The notes: a model not told the origin generated them from the sequence alone. A stretch of DNA of 64,000 bases from Arcuatula senhousia (GCA_963971305.1 OZ020305.1:4373001-4437000); one strand, 5' to 3'. Positions 11,691 through 25,500 are shown, numbered from the stretch's first letter. Translations and numbers: made by a program.

Positions 11691-12118
11691 GTTAGGCACG
11701 GTGACAAGGGCATTTTCTTTTAAAAAAGTCTATTCTTTGTTTTTTGCCTATAGAATGAAAGGTATTGCAGATAGAAAATGCTATTGCTTGCTAAAACATT
11801 CAGCTCATTGAGCTCTTCAAAAATCTTCATTGGCTCAAAGTTGTCAGATGACCTCATATAATGGTTACAATCCTTTAAATGTCAAAATAGCGATTTTTCA
11901 CGTTTTTGCCTCATAGAATGAAAACCTATTGCAGATAGAGAAAAGCAGTTGCTTGCTTAAACCTTCAGCTCATTAAGTTCCACAAAGTCTTCATTGAGTT
12001 GAAGTTGTCAGATGACCCATTGTACTGGTAATAGCTTATATAAAAGACCCTTACAGCTTAAAGACCAGGTGAATGATTCAGGCTCCTGGGAGCCTCTTGT
12101 TTCAGTGTCGTTAAAGCA
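11690..12118 (-). repeat. Pearl-like element: palindromic head plus two roughly 165-bp units
   Basis: Two units each contain TTTTTGCC...ATAGAATGAAA, TTGCAGATAGA, TCAGCTCATT and AAGTTGTCAGATGACC. The element ends at GGCTCCTGGGAGCCTCTTGTT, the reverse complement of the head ACAAGAGGCTC...GAGCCTGA seen at 54.65 and 55.45 kb. Related unit phrases (CATCTGACAACTTCAACC) recur at 42.05 and 51.15 kb on the other strand. Confidence 0.7.
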
Positions 12119-12390
12119 TGAAACAAACTTTTTAAATTCTTTCTAATATGTACCAGGGTTTGAGATTATCACTTGCCCATGGGCCAATGGCCCCTAAAAT
12201 TTTCTGTAGGCCTTTAGAATTTTTCCCCTTTTTGTTTAGAACCATATAAGTGGGCTACTTGGATTCTCTGGAGAGCTATCAAGCCAAATTTTGAATAAGT
12301 TAAAACCCTGTGTACATGTGTCCTCAAGATCTAGACAATAAGCTGCCTATTGTATAATACTTGAATAAATGTTTGTTTTTCTTTACAGAA

Positions 12391-14632
12391 ATGGGCAACT
12401 CAAAATCTACAAAATGTGGGGAAACTATATCCCTTGGTATGCCACAGAAAGAACGAGACCTTCATCTGGCTGTGATGGCTAATGACAAAGAAGGTGTAAA
12501 ACTATGTATCAGCCAGGGGGCTGACCTTAACTATCCGTGGAGTAACCCTGATGTTCCGAGTGTCAAAGATAGTACTACACCATTACTGGCAGCTGTGTCA
12601 CTGAATCATGTTGAAATAACAGAGGTTTGTGTATACTATGTAGTAGTAAAAATGAACTTATACCATGAAGTAGTTAAAATGAAGTACAGAAATAGAAATA
12701 GAAATAGCTTTATTCCAATTAAGGGCCCTATAATAGAGCATACAATTACATAAAGCATTCATGAAAAAGAACACGAACAAAATAGATAGATTTCAAATGG
12801 GATATGTACAAACGCGTGACAAAATACAATTACTAAATTATCACAAGTGTTTTTAAAAAATGATGGAAGTTGACTGGAAGAGGGTATTTTTTGCAGTAAC
12901 GAGAGCAAGTTATTCCAATCACATAAGATTTTTTTAAAACTTAAGATGTAGTATTAGCATAATAAACAAATATTTCTAACGTTTTACTGTTTAAAGAAAA
13001 AAAAATCATTGATCCTTTTACAGATCCTGATAAGAGCAGGAGCCAAGATCAATCTGACAGACAGGAATGACTGTACACCATTGTATAAAGCTGCTTTCCA
13101 TGGCAGACCTATACTACTCGATATTCTCTTAAAAGCTGGTAAGAATATGCTGTTAGCAAACTAGTATAAGTAATAACTTTTAAGGTAATCTACTAATGTT
13201 TCCAAATTTGATGTAATATCTTAGAATTTTATAGTCAAGATTTTTCTATGTACATATACATGTAGTTCAATGCAATTTTTCAATTTACACATATGCGGCA
13301 TATTGGTAAAATTTGTAATCTTTTAATTTTAATTAATGTAACATGTAATGCTCCACTGGTATTCCTTTGCTTCTCTGAATCTTCTTGATTTTCCTAGACC
13401 TTTAATTTGCTGAGGTTGTTTTGCTTTTGAAAACAAATTGAGAATCGGAAAGTTTGAAACCAATCATGAATGTTTTTCCTGTTATTATCCAGGTGCTGAC
13501 ATTAACAAGAGCGACAAAGTTGGACAGACTCCTTTGTACATCTGTGTACAGAATGCCATAGTACATTCCAGTTATAGAGCTGTAGAGAGATTACTAGCTG
13601 CTGGAGCTTCTTTACAAATGTAATAATTTTATAAGTAGTTTCTTTCATTTGCCGGTTTGTCACATATACTTTTCCACGTCTCATTATTTGTAAAGGGGGA
13701 CAGAAAACAGTTTCTATTTTAGACCTTTAATCTCTCAGTATGCTATGTGATAGATGCCAGTACAAACAATGTCTATTCAATTTTATTGTTTTTATTCACT
13801 GTTATTTCTGAGACTAACTGATTCAGAGTACACAAATTTTACACATGTACAATTTACCCTAACAGGGTTGAGATACATGTACATGTACATGTAGTTCCAA
13901 AATTTTAAATATTTTGAATTTTGAAATATTTCATTGTATTTTTCTGAGTTTTTTAAAATAAAAGAAATCATATAAAAACATGTAATATTAAAAAATGGAC
14001 AAAGGTTTAAATACTTATAGGATTGATATGTATTTTTTATACATTTTAGAAACTATAATATGGATGAATAACTAGTAAAATTTTCAGTTAAGAGAATGGT
14101 AATTAATAAATGAGATGGTTATTGTCTTTTCAGTTGTGACAATGGTGGAAAATCTCCAATTCATGTTGCTGCCCATTGGAAGCTTAAAGACATGATAAAA
14201 ATTCTCCTAAAGGCAGAGAATGATGTGAATAAACTGGATAACAAAGGGCGTAGCCCACTGTACGTGTGTGTGAGTTCTCTAAGTACAGGATTGTACAAAG
14301 AAGATCTGAAGTATCAAGTCCCGTGTATCAAAGTTCTGTATTCTGCAGGCTGTGACATGCTTAACTTAACGGACTGGATCAAATGGAAGGGGCCGGGAAT
14401 TCCAGAGGAGTTGATGGCCGATCACCCTGCTTTCTTAGAATGGTACAAGGATAACATGAACTCGCCACACAGTCTGAAGAACTTGAGTCGTCTGGTCATA
14501 CAAAGGAGACTATATCAACACCGAAAAAGAAATCTCGTACAGCTGGTACCAAAATTACCAGTCCCCTGCACGTTGAAGACTTACTTGAGTCGGGCAATGT
14601 TTCATTTGCCCACACCGACAACTTCTATTTGA
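12391..14632 (+). CDS. Ankyrin repeat and SOCS-box protein (ASB family)
   Basis: ASB proteins are substrate receptors of Cullin5/ElonginB-C ubiquitin ligases: ankyrin repeats bind the target and the SOCS box binds Elongin C and Cullin 5. Coding exons are 12391-12624, 13024-13138, 13493-13619 and 14134-14632, with every phase matching, giving 324 residues. ATG follows the acceptor CTTTACAG by two bases, so a 5' untranslated exon lies upstream. At least five ankyrin units are visible, with marks TPLLAAV, GAKINLTDRNDCTPLYKAA, GADINKSDKVGQTPLYICV, GKSPIHVAAHW and GRSPLYVCV. Residues about 270-316 look like a SOCS box: SLKNLSRLVIQRRL resembles the Elongin-binding part and LVPKLPVPCTLKTYL the Cullin-box end. 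The MGNSK start also suggests possible N-myristoylation. Which ASB subtype it is cannot be told. Confidence 0.87.
12685..12930 (-). mobile_element. LINE 3' tail in ASB intron 1
   Basis: On the minus strand the piece ends AATAAAGCTATTTC followed by more ATTTCT copies, a simple-repeat tail of the kind left by target-primed reverse transcription. No protein-coding part remains. The orientation is opposite to the host gene. Confidence 0.45.
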
Positions 14633-17600
14633 TGTTAACATTGAGTTTTTATGCTGAAAAATGCAAAGAGCAGGCATCCGAAATAATTTGAATGATGTTT
14701 TTTTTTTTATTGTTGATTCTATAAAATTACATTATATTGAATTTATTACTTAAATGTTTACTGTATGATTTTTCCTTTGATAAGAAATATAGTATCTACC
14801 ATTTAGATTATGCTACCTATCTTGCTTTTGTGTAACCACATTTATATGAACATATTTCATGTTTACCTTGGACTAATTGCTGCATAACATTCATTAAAGA
14901 AAGTTCTCTCATTAGAGAGACTTCTTAAAATCAATATAAAATCAATAATAATAATTTTTATAAATTTTCATAACTTTGTGTTTTCCAGTACAGATGTTTC
15001 AGTTTTCTAATATCAAGAAATAGATTTTTATGTTTGAAAGCAACACATTTTGAGCAAGCACCAAATTTTGACTTTTTACATTCTACTGCTATGTGGCTCT
15101 CAGGATCATCTATATAGAAGTTTACTAGATGTTTTAATAAATACCAATACTGATACAAAAAGTAGAACCCAAGATTGAGGAATGCATCATTAAGCTTTGT
15201 TTTTAAATCCAAATTTGTGAATGTTTAACTTTTTAACTTTTCATTGATGACATAAATAAGTACATTATATAGATACTATTGTTTATGGCATTGTAAAGTG
15301 TGATTTGAGTGTGTTAATGTACATACGCATCTTATGTAAAAAATAAGGGAAAATTAAAATACCTTTTAAGGTTCATGTAAGCAATTTTGCAATTTTACTG
15401 CTAATTTTTTATGTCTGGTTACAAAAGTTAATAAGTTTTTATCTGCGCTGGCGCAGCCACTATGTATAATGGCATGTTTCAAAGTTAAGTTAGACATAAT
15501 GCTGGTTTTCATTGTGTTTAAAGTTTGAACCTTTATCCAAGGATGCTTTTGGTTTAATGTTTATATGAAATTACACTGTTTTGATACATTTTAATGATAG
15601 AAAAAGTTGTTTTGTATTTCTATTTATAGCAGTAAATTTTTAAATGAGTTTGGTATGTACATGTTACAAGCTCCTTTGTAATTGATTTTTTTATCCTGCT
15701 AATGACATTTGCTTGAATTTAACTGAAGCTTGTGAAGGAATGCATCATAAAGCTTTGTTTTAATTTACATTACATTGCATGTAAAATGAAAAATATGTTG
15801 TTGCATGTTTAAATATTTAAGGTTTCTAAAATGTAAAGCACATATAATGTATAGATAGATTTGACATCTTGTTCCGTTTTTACTGCTTAAAAATATTTGG
15901 CATAAAGTTCATGTTCAGAAAAGGTTGTTAACTTGACAGTGTCTCAAAATTGAAACTATTTCTATATCATATCTCATCACTAGATGTGTCTTGTGTAGTG
16001 TGACACCAACCACTAGCAAGGCTGGCCCTTGTTCAAATTTAGTGTGAAACAAATTCCTGTCATAATTACAAACAAACCGAATAAGCACACTCAGCTTAAA
16101 CTAGAATTTGATTTTCTCATTTTCTTCAAAGCATGCTAAAAAAGAAAAGTAACTGCTAAATCAAACCACTGTTGTTGTTTTTTTTGGAAAAAAAATAATT
16201 GAACAAAAGGAATTGTAACATTCAACATAAAGGGTTTAACATTCTTAACCATATAGAAAATTCTGCATTTTTGAATGTAAAGAAAATTTTTATCAGTGAG
16301 GAACTTGGATTTTTTTTTAACTGTATCAGAATGTATATGAGTTAGCCCCCTTTGGGTGTTCTTTACTTCATTTAAATAATTGTCAAGAATCAAATGCTTG
16401 TTATTATTTTCCTTGTTGAGCTTTTTGATGTTCAACATGTAAGATAACTCTGTATTAAAATGTGCTTTAAAAGAGAATTGGTATGATAGAGAAAGTGTTT
16501 ACTTTTTCTTTGACGATAGCCTGGATGTTTGAGTGTTTCAGTAGCTTTATGTATTGAATACTTTGTTATCTCTGATCACTTTCAAAATAACAAACCAAGA
16601 AAATGATTTTTTTTTTCCATCCACTTTTTGAAAATGATACAAATTCTCTTGCCTATATTATAAAAATATTATGTTGATGTATTAGACTGTGTTAACTACT
16701 TGTAAATTTTGGACTGTGTTGACTACATATAATTGTGAATTTTGGACTGTGTTGACTACATATAATTGTGAATTTTGGACTCTGTTTACTACATATAATT
16801 GTGAATTTTGGACTGTGTTTACTACATGTAATTGTGACCTGATACAAACGAGTATTGTTTGTTGAAAAGCAGCAGGTCTGCTTTGTAAGCCAAGTTGGCA
16901 TGTGAGAGTTAGTTTTTGAATTCTTAATATCTGCTTTTGTGAAATGTATTCTGGATTTAACCAATCTGATGGCTTATTACTAGCCAAATGCAAGGAACAT
17001 TTACAAGATCATAGTATATATAACACATTACCTTTAAAAATTCAACTATTATAGAAGTAAACAAATATTTTCCATGAAATGTGTTATTTTAATGTGTTAG
17101 AGTTATCTTTCTTGGAATTTAACTCTTAATGCTGCCTTTAACTCTATTAAAGAATATTCGATATAACAGTCAACTTTTTAAAGCGTAATGTAGTTTTTCA
17201 ATTCATGAACCAAAAATATTGGTCTCAAACATCTTTCCTAAAAGACTAATGTTATTGACACCTTTCACATTGGTTCTGCTTCACAAAAGTAGGTATTAAG
17301 AATTATTTTTAATGCATACACTATTATTTGCTTTTAAAATCTAGTCACTTATATTTACTCAATACACATTTGCATGCATGATATGGTTTGTGTTTCAGTA
17401 AATCTGTCTAAACCATACCCCATTCAGTATAGACCGCAATTTTATACAGGTTTATAAAATACATAGAAATATAAAGATGGGAGTCTGGTTTAGACCAGTT
17501 TTTGGTTTATTCAGGACTCTGCTTAGACAGGTTTTCACTATATTATTGAATTGATTTAATGTGTGGATATACTTTATCATGATCAAATTTATGATAATTA

Positions 17601-18400
17601 TACTGTTGTGACAAAAATTATGATTGGGTTTTGGTGACAGAAGTTGACTTACATATATATTATTGAATTTTCTTGTTTGTATTGTTTTCTTTTGAAATTT
17701 TCAATTTGATATGAATTTTGTAAGAATTTCATTCTCTGAACGTTATAATCATGTGTACATACAAAATAACCCGTGTCTTTGTTAAATTATATAATTTTAT
17801 CATCCTAAAGTTATTAAGAGTACATAGGGGTGAAATGATCCAAGGCAACAGTGCACCAATGCATCACAATCTTTTGTTTTACGATCAGGAAATTAATGCC
17901 AAATTTGACTCCACAATTCTAAGATAATCGTACATGTATGGTATTCTGATATGAATCAAATCATTGGTCAGGTATTGTGTTGGCATCTGATTATGGGGAA
18001 ATAAAATTGTTACACCCCTAATCGTACATCACATGTTATCATTTTACTGGTATTTAGAGATGTGCATAATATGTAATTTTATTACGGTAATTGGAACTTT
18101 ACTCTCCCTTACATGTACCATTCTGTATTATTTACAATTTAGTTACATATACCATTCTGTATTACTTACAATTTTGGGTTATCTCTATATATTCCATCTC
18201 TTTCATATTTGTTACAAGGTATTTCTTATTACAAGTAAAACATTTGTTGACTGTACTGTTATCATGTTTTTAAATGAATTGTACAAATTGTTGTGTTTTT
18301 TGCTTTATTATCAATCAATTCTCATTATTACTGCATGTATAACAAAGGTTTCTAATAATTATAAACAACCAGACTTTGTTCTTATTATGTTTCACACCAG
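14633..18400. other. Long 3'-flanking or intergenic stretch, no gene seen
   Basis: Very AT-rich; part near 14.6 kb must be ASB 3' untranslated sequence. Apart from the 33-bp minisatellite at 16.68 kb I find only short frames with no domains and no splice-flanked exon I would defend. Confidence 0.5.
16684..16836. repeat. 33-bp minisatellite, about 4.5 copies
   Basis: Copies of GGACTGTGTTGACTACATAT plus AATTGTGAATTTT follow each other with single-base differences. They create open frames on the minus strand (repeated QNSQLYVVNTV) that have no sign of being real protein. Confidence 0.85.
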
Positions 18401-18845
18401 TGAGGGTCCAGGTGGTAAAAAGGCTAGCAGCAACCTTAAGCTTCCGTAAAAGTCCACTTAAGAGTGCTCAGAAAACTGACATCGGGATGTGTGCCCCAGG
18501 TGATTGAATGGGGCAGCCCTGTCAGGCTATAATGCTGAAAACCTGTCAGACCACAAACCATAGTGGTACACCAAGTCATGAAAATGTGATGTTCCTCGAA
18601 TGTTAAAGACCCCTACTGCAGGTTTCAATAGGAATATGACCGATAGGATCTCCATGCAGGAGACTAAATCTTTGATCCTACCTATCCCTCCTTTTCACAG
18701 TGGCTGCCAAAACTCTTCAACCCAATTGGTCTTGTGTCTCTATTTCTTCCACTTCATCATCATGTTTACTTTATCACCAATTTCCCTGATTCATTTATAA
18801 CTGTTTTTCTGCTGCTTTGGAGTAAAGCAATAACTAACTAACCAA
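18400..18845 (+). mobile_element. Probable SINE or LINE 3' end with TAAC tail
   Basis: A sharply less AT-rich block (AGTGAGGGTCCAGGTGGTAA, then ATCGGGATGTGTGCCCCAGG) ends in CTTTGGAGTAAAGCAATAAC followed by TAACTAACC, a short-repeat tail as seen on many non-LTR elements. No reverse-transcriptase frame. The call rests on composition and tail only. Confidence 0.4.
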
Positions 18846-18874
18846 TGTGTTTCTCTTACATCAACCATCTACAG

Positions 18875-18979
18875 GTGGCACTATCAGTCACCTTCATCAG
18901 GTATTATGGGGTATGTCTATGGATGGAAGGAAAACCAGACGGAAAGGATGATGATCTTATAGTGTTAAGTGTGCATGAG
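18875..18979 (+). CDS. Orphan candidate exon
   Basis: A 105-base segment lies between ACCATCTACAG and GAG/GTATAG. It is open in one frame for 35 codons (VALSVTFIRYYGVCLWMEGK...) and in another as WHYQSPSSGIMGYVYGWKEN before a stop, so it could be internal or terminal. No neighbouring exon was found and no family recognised. It may belong to a transposon next to it. Confidence 0.2.
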
Positions 18980-20360
18980 GTATAGCAATTCTTTCACTCT
19001 TACTTTTCAGAATTTTTTTGCACAAGGCCATGCTTACTTGTTGCTTCTTGACTTGACTGAAAATCCCCTAAACATGGATTTTACCTACCTTTATAAATAC
19101 ATGAGAAGATCTGAGTAGTAAATTATGGATCCTTCCCTTAAAAAGCAACATGTAATGTACTTCTGAACTATTTTATAGAATGAAAAGTCCCAATGTGTAT
19201 GTAAGATATATTCATACCATACTCCAGAACTTCATTTCCATAGGTTACAGTAAAAAAATCTTTATTCAAATAACTGTATAAATAAATGCAAAAATAATTT
19301 ATTTTTACAATAAAATTGTTAAAAATACACATTAAATGACAATTTATCACAATATTGGTATCACAGATAAAATTCATAACTGGTTGTAAATCATTATAAG
19401 TCTTTAGTTGCCTTGAGAATATCATAAATATATACAGACAAAGTTATCTAAAATAAATATCACAGTTCTAGATCATAAACCTGTCTTGTCAACCCTTTTC
19501 AGCTATCATCAGGAAAAGGAGGTTTAAACTGAATTGACTTATAACTGTTTTTGTTCAGGTTTCAGGATTGATAAGCAGTCTTAAGGTTTTGCGTAGAGAA
19601 AATAAAATTTTATTTGAATTTCACAAGAAAAGCACCAAATAAGTTCAGTTAGAGGAAGATAAAATGTATATAGTTTGTTTACAAATAATTGTAAAAGTTG
19701 TAACATGTTTTAAAAAAAGAATCAGATATACATAAGAAAAAACTTCACCCAGCCTGGCACATTATGTTAATACAGTATGGCTTTCAAATTGCAAGTTCTA
19801 TGAGGTAACAAGCATTGCAATGTTTTAAAAGTTCAAAATTTTAATGGCGATTTAAATCTGTAAAAATTGGAAAAGATGATGGTTAATACACTGGCTGTAT
19901 TTGAATTCAACATCAAGTAAATCTGGAGGTCTATGCTTACTAATTATGCCCCAGCTTTCACACAAAAGTGTGAAGAAACTTTGGACACTGGTAAAACAGA
20001 ATACCCCTCTCTTCTTTAAAAACTCCTAGACATATATGAATATGGTAAATAAGACTGTAATGTAAATACGAACTTATAGCACCATTTTTAGGGAATTAGA
20101 TTAAGATAGTTTAAAAGTATTGACTTAGGAAGGGTATAAAGATGAATCTTTTTTAAAAAAATAATAAAAGTTGTGAAGTAACATAAATCTATTAAAAAAT
20201 CATCTTCCTATCAAATATTATGATCTCATTTTATAACTTATGTATTAAAAAAAAAGATTCTTTTGCCCTGCTTCTAGCAAAGCCTCAAAAATTCAAGATC
20301 TTACAATGAATTTTTGTTCATTTAAACATAAATTTATGTAAGGAGAAAATAAAAATGTAC
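18980..20360. other. Intergenic DNA, 3' side of the EF-hand gene
   Basis: AT-rich with no recognisable exon. The part nearest 20.36 kb should contain the 3' untranslated region of the minus-strand EF-hand gene, but no perfect AATAAA was found close to its stop. Confidence 0.45.
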
Positions 20361-20364
20361 ATAT

Positions 20365-22502
20365 TTAACTTTCTTCCTTGTTTTCAGTTTGTTCACCATC
20401 CTGATTTTCAGGATTTTCAGTTTGTTCCTGATTTTCAGTTTGTTCACCTTCTTGTGTTTCGGTTTGTTCACCTTCCTGCGTTTCGGTTTGTTCACCTTCT
20501 TGTGTTTCAGTTTGTTCACCTTCTTGTGTCTCAGTTTGTTCACCTTCCTGCGTTTCAGTTTGTTCACCCTCTTGGGTTTCGTCTTGTTCAGTATTTTCTT
20601 GTTCCTCTTCCTGTTTTTCCTCTTGTTCAGTAGTTTCCTGTGTTCCTTCCGTGGTTTCCTGTGTTTCCTCTGTGGTTTCCTGTGTTTCCTCTGTTGTTTC
20701 CTGTGTTTCTTCTACAGTGTCCTCTGTTTGATCTTCAGTTTGTTCCTCTGTGACCTCATCGGAATTGAAAGACCTTTTCTGGTCATTCAAAAATTCCGCA
20801 AATTCTGAAATTATTTAAGCATATCATATTTAAACTGGCGCTGTAGGCACACTTTCGTTTCACTGAACATAATCTATGCTAAGACACCCTACCACAATTC
20901 AGTACAAATGAATGTTGCTTTTCGCTTATGTGTGAGTGTTATTGATGCTCTTTAGCCTTACTATTATTCATAATTGGCTGTTTTCGTGATAGATGATCTT
21001 AAAATGTGAATTAATAGAAAATAATGAGATGTGGAATAAGTGTACGCGACACAACCCACAATTAAACGGTAATTTAGAAAAACCACAATTGACAACCACC
21101 AGCAGCCTTCAACGAGGGCATTTGGCACTGCTTGCGGTTCTGCAATTGGCCCATGGTCTAAATAAAATGCATATGATGTTCACGACACAAATTCCGTAAA
21201 GCAATGTCAAAGAACTGGATGCACGTGTGTTAGAATTTTCTTGTAAGAACTAAACATCCAAAACACATTCATGGTGTCTATCTTGCATTGTAAGGTGGTT
21301 TATGAATTTGGCTTTCATTGGTTAAGTACAAATGCTCTTTTAAAGCCTTATAATTTATTATATGGTCCTGACAACATATTAGTACTCGGTCAGAATTCTC
21401 TAAATATGAATACCTTCTGGGTCGATGATCCCGTTGCCGTCCTTGTCATTTGCTATCAGTTCCTGTCGTAAATTTTCGGCGTCTTCATCGCTCAGTTTTT
21501 CCTGTCCATTGTTCTGAAGTTTCTCTACAAGCTCATCTATCGTGATGTCATTCTCAAATAATGTTTTTAAGGCGTCTACAAGAGCCTGTCTAGCCTCACC
21601 CTCGGGGATGTAACATTTCTCTATATAGTTTTTAAACTCGTCCAACGACAGGCCTTCTTGTTCTATTTAAATAAAAAAGATCAAATGTTTCAATCGACAA
21701 ATATCAAACGTTGCTATACATGCTTAGAACACTAGAAGTAATCGTAGAAATGTATATATATATATATAAACTAGGGTCTAAAGAAAACCAGAAAACTCTT
21801 ACTAAACCGTCGAGAAGCAGACTGGATCGAAAACGATGCAAAGTTATTAAAAAACTGGTACAATAAAATCGGAGAATAACAAAACAGTCGGGTGATAAGG
21901 TGTTAATACTGGGAAAATCTTTCCACGAAGGAATTTTCAAGCACTTTAGGAGGGCGTACATCATTGAAATATATAAAGTTAAACAAGGCCGGAGATGAAC
22001 ACGACGGGCCTGATAAAATGAACATGAAATGATGTGGGAAAAAAAATACATACAGGTCTTTACTATATAAATCATTCAATCTACTTATTATATATTATCA
22101 AATATAGAAGTCAAAAGTCAAAAGTCGAAAGCGAAAGCAAAGCAAAGTAAAAGTGAGGAGCTACGGCAATTCAGATGCTCCATATGGCCATTTCGAGAAT
22201 TTATCTCATCTTCAGTGAAGCTAGGATCTAAAGTGTTGGAAGTCCAAATTGAATATGAATAACAAATCAATGACGTACACCCTCCTTTGATGGACAATGT
22301 GCATCTCGCTCGTGCGAGTTTTGATTTTTCCAGCCACCAATCTGGTTTCCGCATGAATAGCTCAAGTGATCGTGTGGAAGCCCACAGATGCGACTGGAAT
22401 AAAAATCAATAAACTAGGGTCTAAAGAAAACCAGAAAACTCTTACTAAACCGTCGAGAAGCAGACTGGATCGAAAACGATGCAAAGTTATTAAAAAACTG
22501 GT

Positions 22503-22539
<37 letters not shown>

Positions 22540-25500
22540 CTGTGAATTTAGCTTTACAAATACAGAGGATTTCTAATCGAAAGTTTAAACATACACTTCA
22601 AGAAATAAAACACCCTTACTCTTGATTCATTTGAAATTACTGGTTCGGTGGGGGTTTGGTTAAGCAGTTCTTGTTTATAAGTTGTAAACTGCTTCCTCGA
22701 ACTCGTTACATAACATCCCCCCGTCATTTTTTTCGGGACATCTTACAACGGACATAGCCCAGGCAAACCAATGAGCTGTCTTACCGTCTGTATCAAAGTT
22801 GGAGAACACATCAGCGATTTCTTCTTCTGTCGGGTTGTTTTTAAGTCTTTGTAAGACAGTTTTGAAGGCATCCCTCGTAACCACACCGTCAGTGCAATGG
22901 TCGTTGAATAGGTTTTCTATATCTACAAAAGATGCAAAGTTAAATAAAAGCCAGACAAATACCCCTGTTCATTAAATAGTTTGCTATGCGAAGAAAAAAT
23001 CGTTGCATTACGACCTTGAGTTCAGAACAAGTCGAGTCATTATTTAAAGTTATATGTTTAAGTACAAAAATTTATTTTGCTACATGCATGTATGCCGTAT
23101 GTAACCAATATTCTGCATGTATGATTGATACACTTTGGACTTGCAGTGGATATCAATTTCTTTAAAGCATTCTACAAAATAATTTAAAATAAATACTAGT
23201 ATTAGAGGGGACAATAGTTCCAACGTCCATACCTGTTTCTGTTAGATCTCCCATGGTTCTTGTAAGGTGTTCACAGTCTGAAATTATGAATAAGATAAGA
23301 TAAGATAAGATATGTTTATTTGATAATTAAATCGCCCTTTCAGGCAGTACAATTAGTGTTAATTTCATACAATGATTATGGGTGATTGTACAATGATTGG
23401 ATAATTGAATAAGAAATGTTAACATTGCCTGTATAAAATCAGCATTCGTCTGTATTGGAAGTATGTATAATGTCTTCCTTGCACCTCTTTCATATAAAGC
23501 TGCGGTTCCTTGGCCCTTAATTGTTCTTATGATGTTTTTTGTCCCCCGCCGCAACGCGTCGGAGGGACTTAGTAATGGTCTCCGTCCGTCCGTCCGTCCG
23601 TCCGTCACGTTTTTTGTGGGTGCAACTCCTCGGACACTACTGAACCGATGTTGGTAAAAATTTACACACTGATAGGGTACTATTAGTAGGTGATCATCCC
23701 ACATTTGAAATTTTCAAAATGGCCGCCGTTTTCATGGAAGCGGGGAAGAAAGGTTAGAAAGGTCAAAATATAGGACATTCAATATCTCGGTTACCTAGGT
23801 GCACAGGGTTCTGAAATTTTGTAGGCTGATAGAGCAAAAGGTACTCTATAGTAATACGAAAAAAAATTTGAAGCGATATTTACGGTTTTCGAGTTATTTA
23901 CGAATTTGTGATTTTTCAGTCCGAAAAATGGGACTTTGTCAAACGTTTTTGTGGGTGCATGCAACTCCTCAGATACTACTGAACGGATGTTGCTGAAACT
24001 TTACACACTGATAGGGTACTATTAGTAGGTGATCATCTAATAATTGAAATTTTCAAAATGGCCGCCGTTTCCATGAAAACGGGGAAGAAAGGTCAAAATA
24101 TAGGACGTTCAATATCTCGGTTAACTAGGTGCACGGGGTTCTGAAATTTTGTAGGCTGATAGAGTGAAAGGTACTCTATAATAATACGAAAAAAAATTTG
24201 AAGCAATATTTACAGTTTTCGCGTTATTTACGAATTTGTCATTATCCGGTCAAAAAAATGGGACTTTGTCCAAAAAAAATTATGTTCACTGGTTTCCTTC
24301 CTTGTTTTGACTGAATCATTTGTCTCCGAAACAACCAATTTCTATCGTTTCTCAGAGAATATATCGATCAAATTTACATATCACACAACTTTCATGCGGC
24401 GGCGGGGGACACATGGCTACGCGTAGCAATCTTGTTTACTATTATATATAATAGCTGGTCCGCAAAATCAGAAAATTTCAAAAAGAACCATTGACAGTTA
24501 CTGAACCGTAGCTACATTGTCTGTAGTTTGCAACCTAGAGAAAATGGCAAAAGAACATCATTTACACATAAATCTGTCTATATACACGATCTTGTTGAAG
24601 TATTCTTTGAATAGAATAAAAAGAAAAAGTTTATTTATTAATAATATGCCTATCCTATTGTTACTTTTTTCTGAGAATAGAAGGTAAACGTTCCTATCGA
24701 TTGCATGGTCAGTGTGTATATGCATGTCGGTCTAGTGCTCTGGACTTTTATACGATTAGTCATTTATAGCAAGTTGCTTTTAAAAAGTTTACTTAGATTT
24801 TCATATTCCTAAATAAAAGTTAAACGAGTCTTTTACATTGCCCAAACACGACCAGAATGGTTATATTACACAGCTTCATATAACCACCCTCCGGTGAACG
24901 TCTCGCCATAAACATGGCATATAATAAAGTTTACCAGTACTTATGGTATTGTTTAATTTTCAATTAAGTTCTTTAGAATTTATACGACTGACTTTCGTTG
25001 ATATCGCAGATTATGTTCGGATGTAAAATTATTGTTGAAATTTAAATTCATACAAAGTTACCCCCGCAATGCAAATATTTATTCAACGGAAGATTTTGAG
25101 CGAAACAAACTTTAGTGCTTTACATAGAATTTAAATACCATACCTCCCCAGCTAGATTGAAAATATTACCCTTATATCCATTTATAACTTATCCATAGAA
25201 AATTTATAGAAGCTGTAAATTTAAAAGTGGAACACGCTGACTGACTTTAATCATAAATTATTGAATTAAAACATCATGGTAATTAATATTAATTTAAAAA
25301 TTAAACTTTTATGTAGTAAGAGAAAGCAAAGTATGTAAATTCGTTTTCAGTTGTATTCCGTGCTTATTCGACTTTCTGTTTATACAAATTGTGATAGTAA
25401 TTAAAACATAGGAACGATTGTTTTCTGTTGAAGTTCTAAGCCGAATGGGCTTAGGAGATGCTTTATGGAGACATCAGTGAAACGTTCTAACAGAAGTTTG

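Noticed and set aside
16682..16993. 103-residue minus-strand frame with QNSQLYVVNTV repeats
   Set aside because: Made by the 33-bp minisatellite; nothing supports coding.
20334..20808. Plus-strand frames (FTFLCFGLFTFLRF..., FVHLLVFQFVHL...) and a Lys-rich minus-strand frame
   Set aside because: These are other frames of the E/Q/T repeat exon. The splice phase supports only the minus-strand acidic frame.
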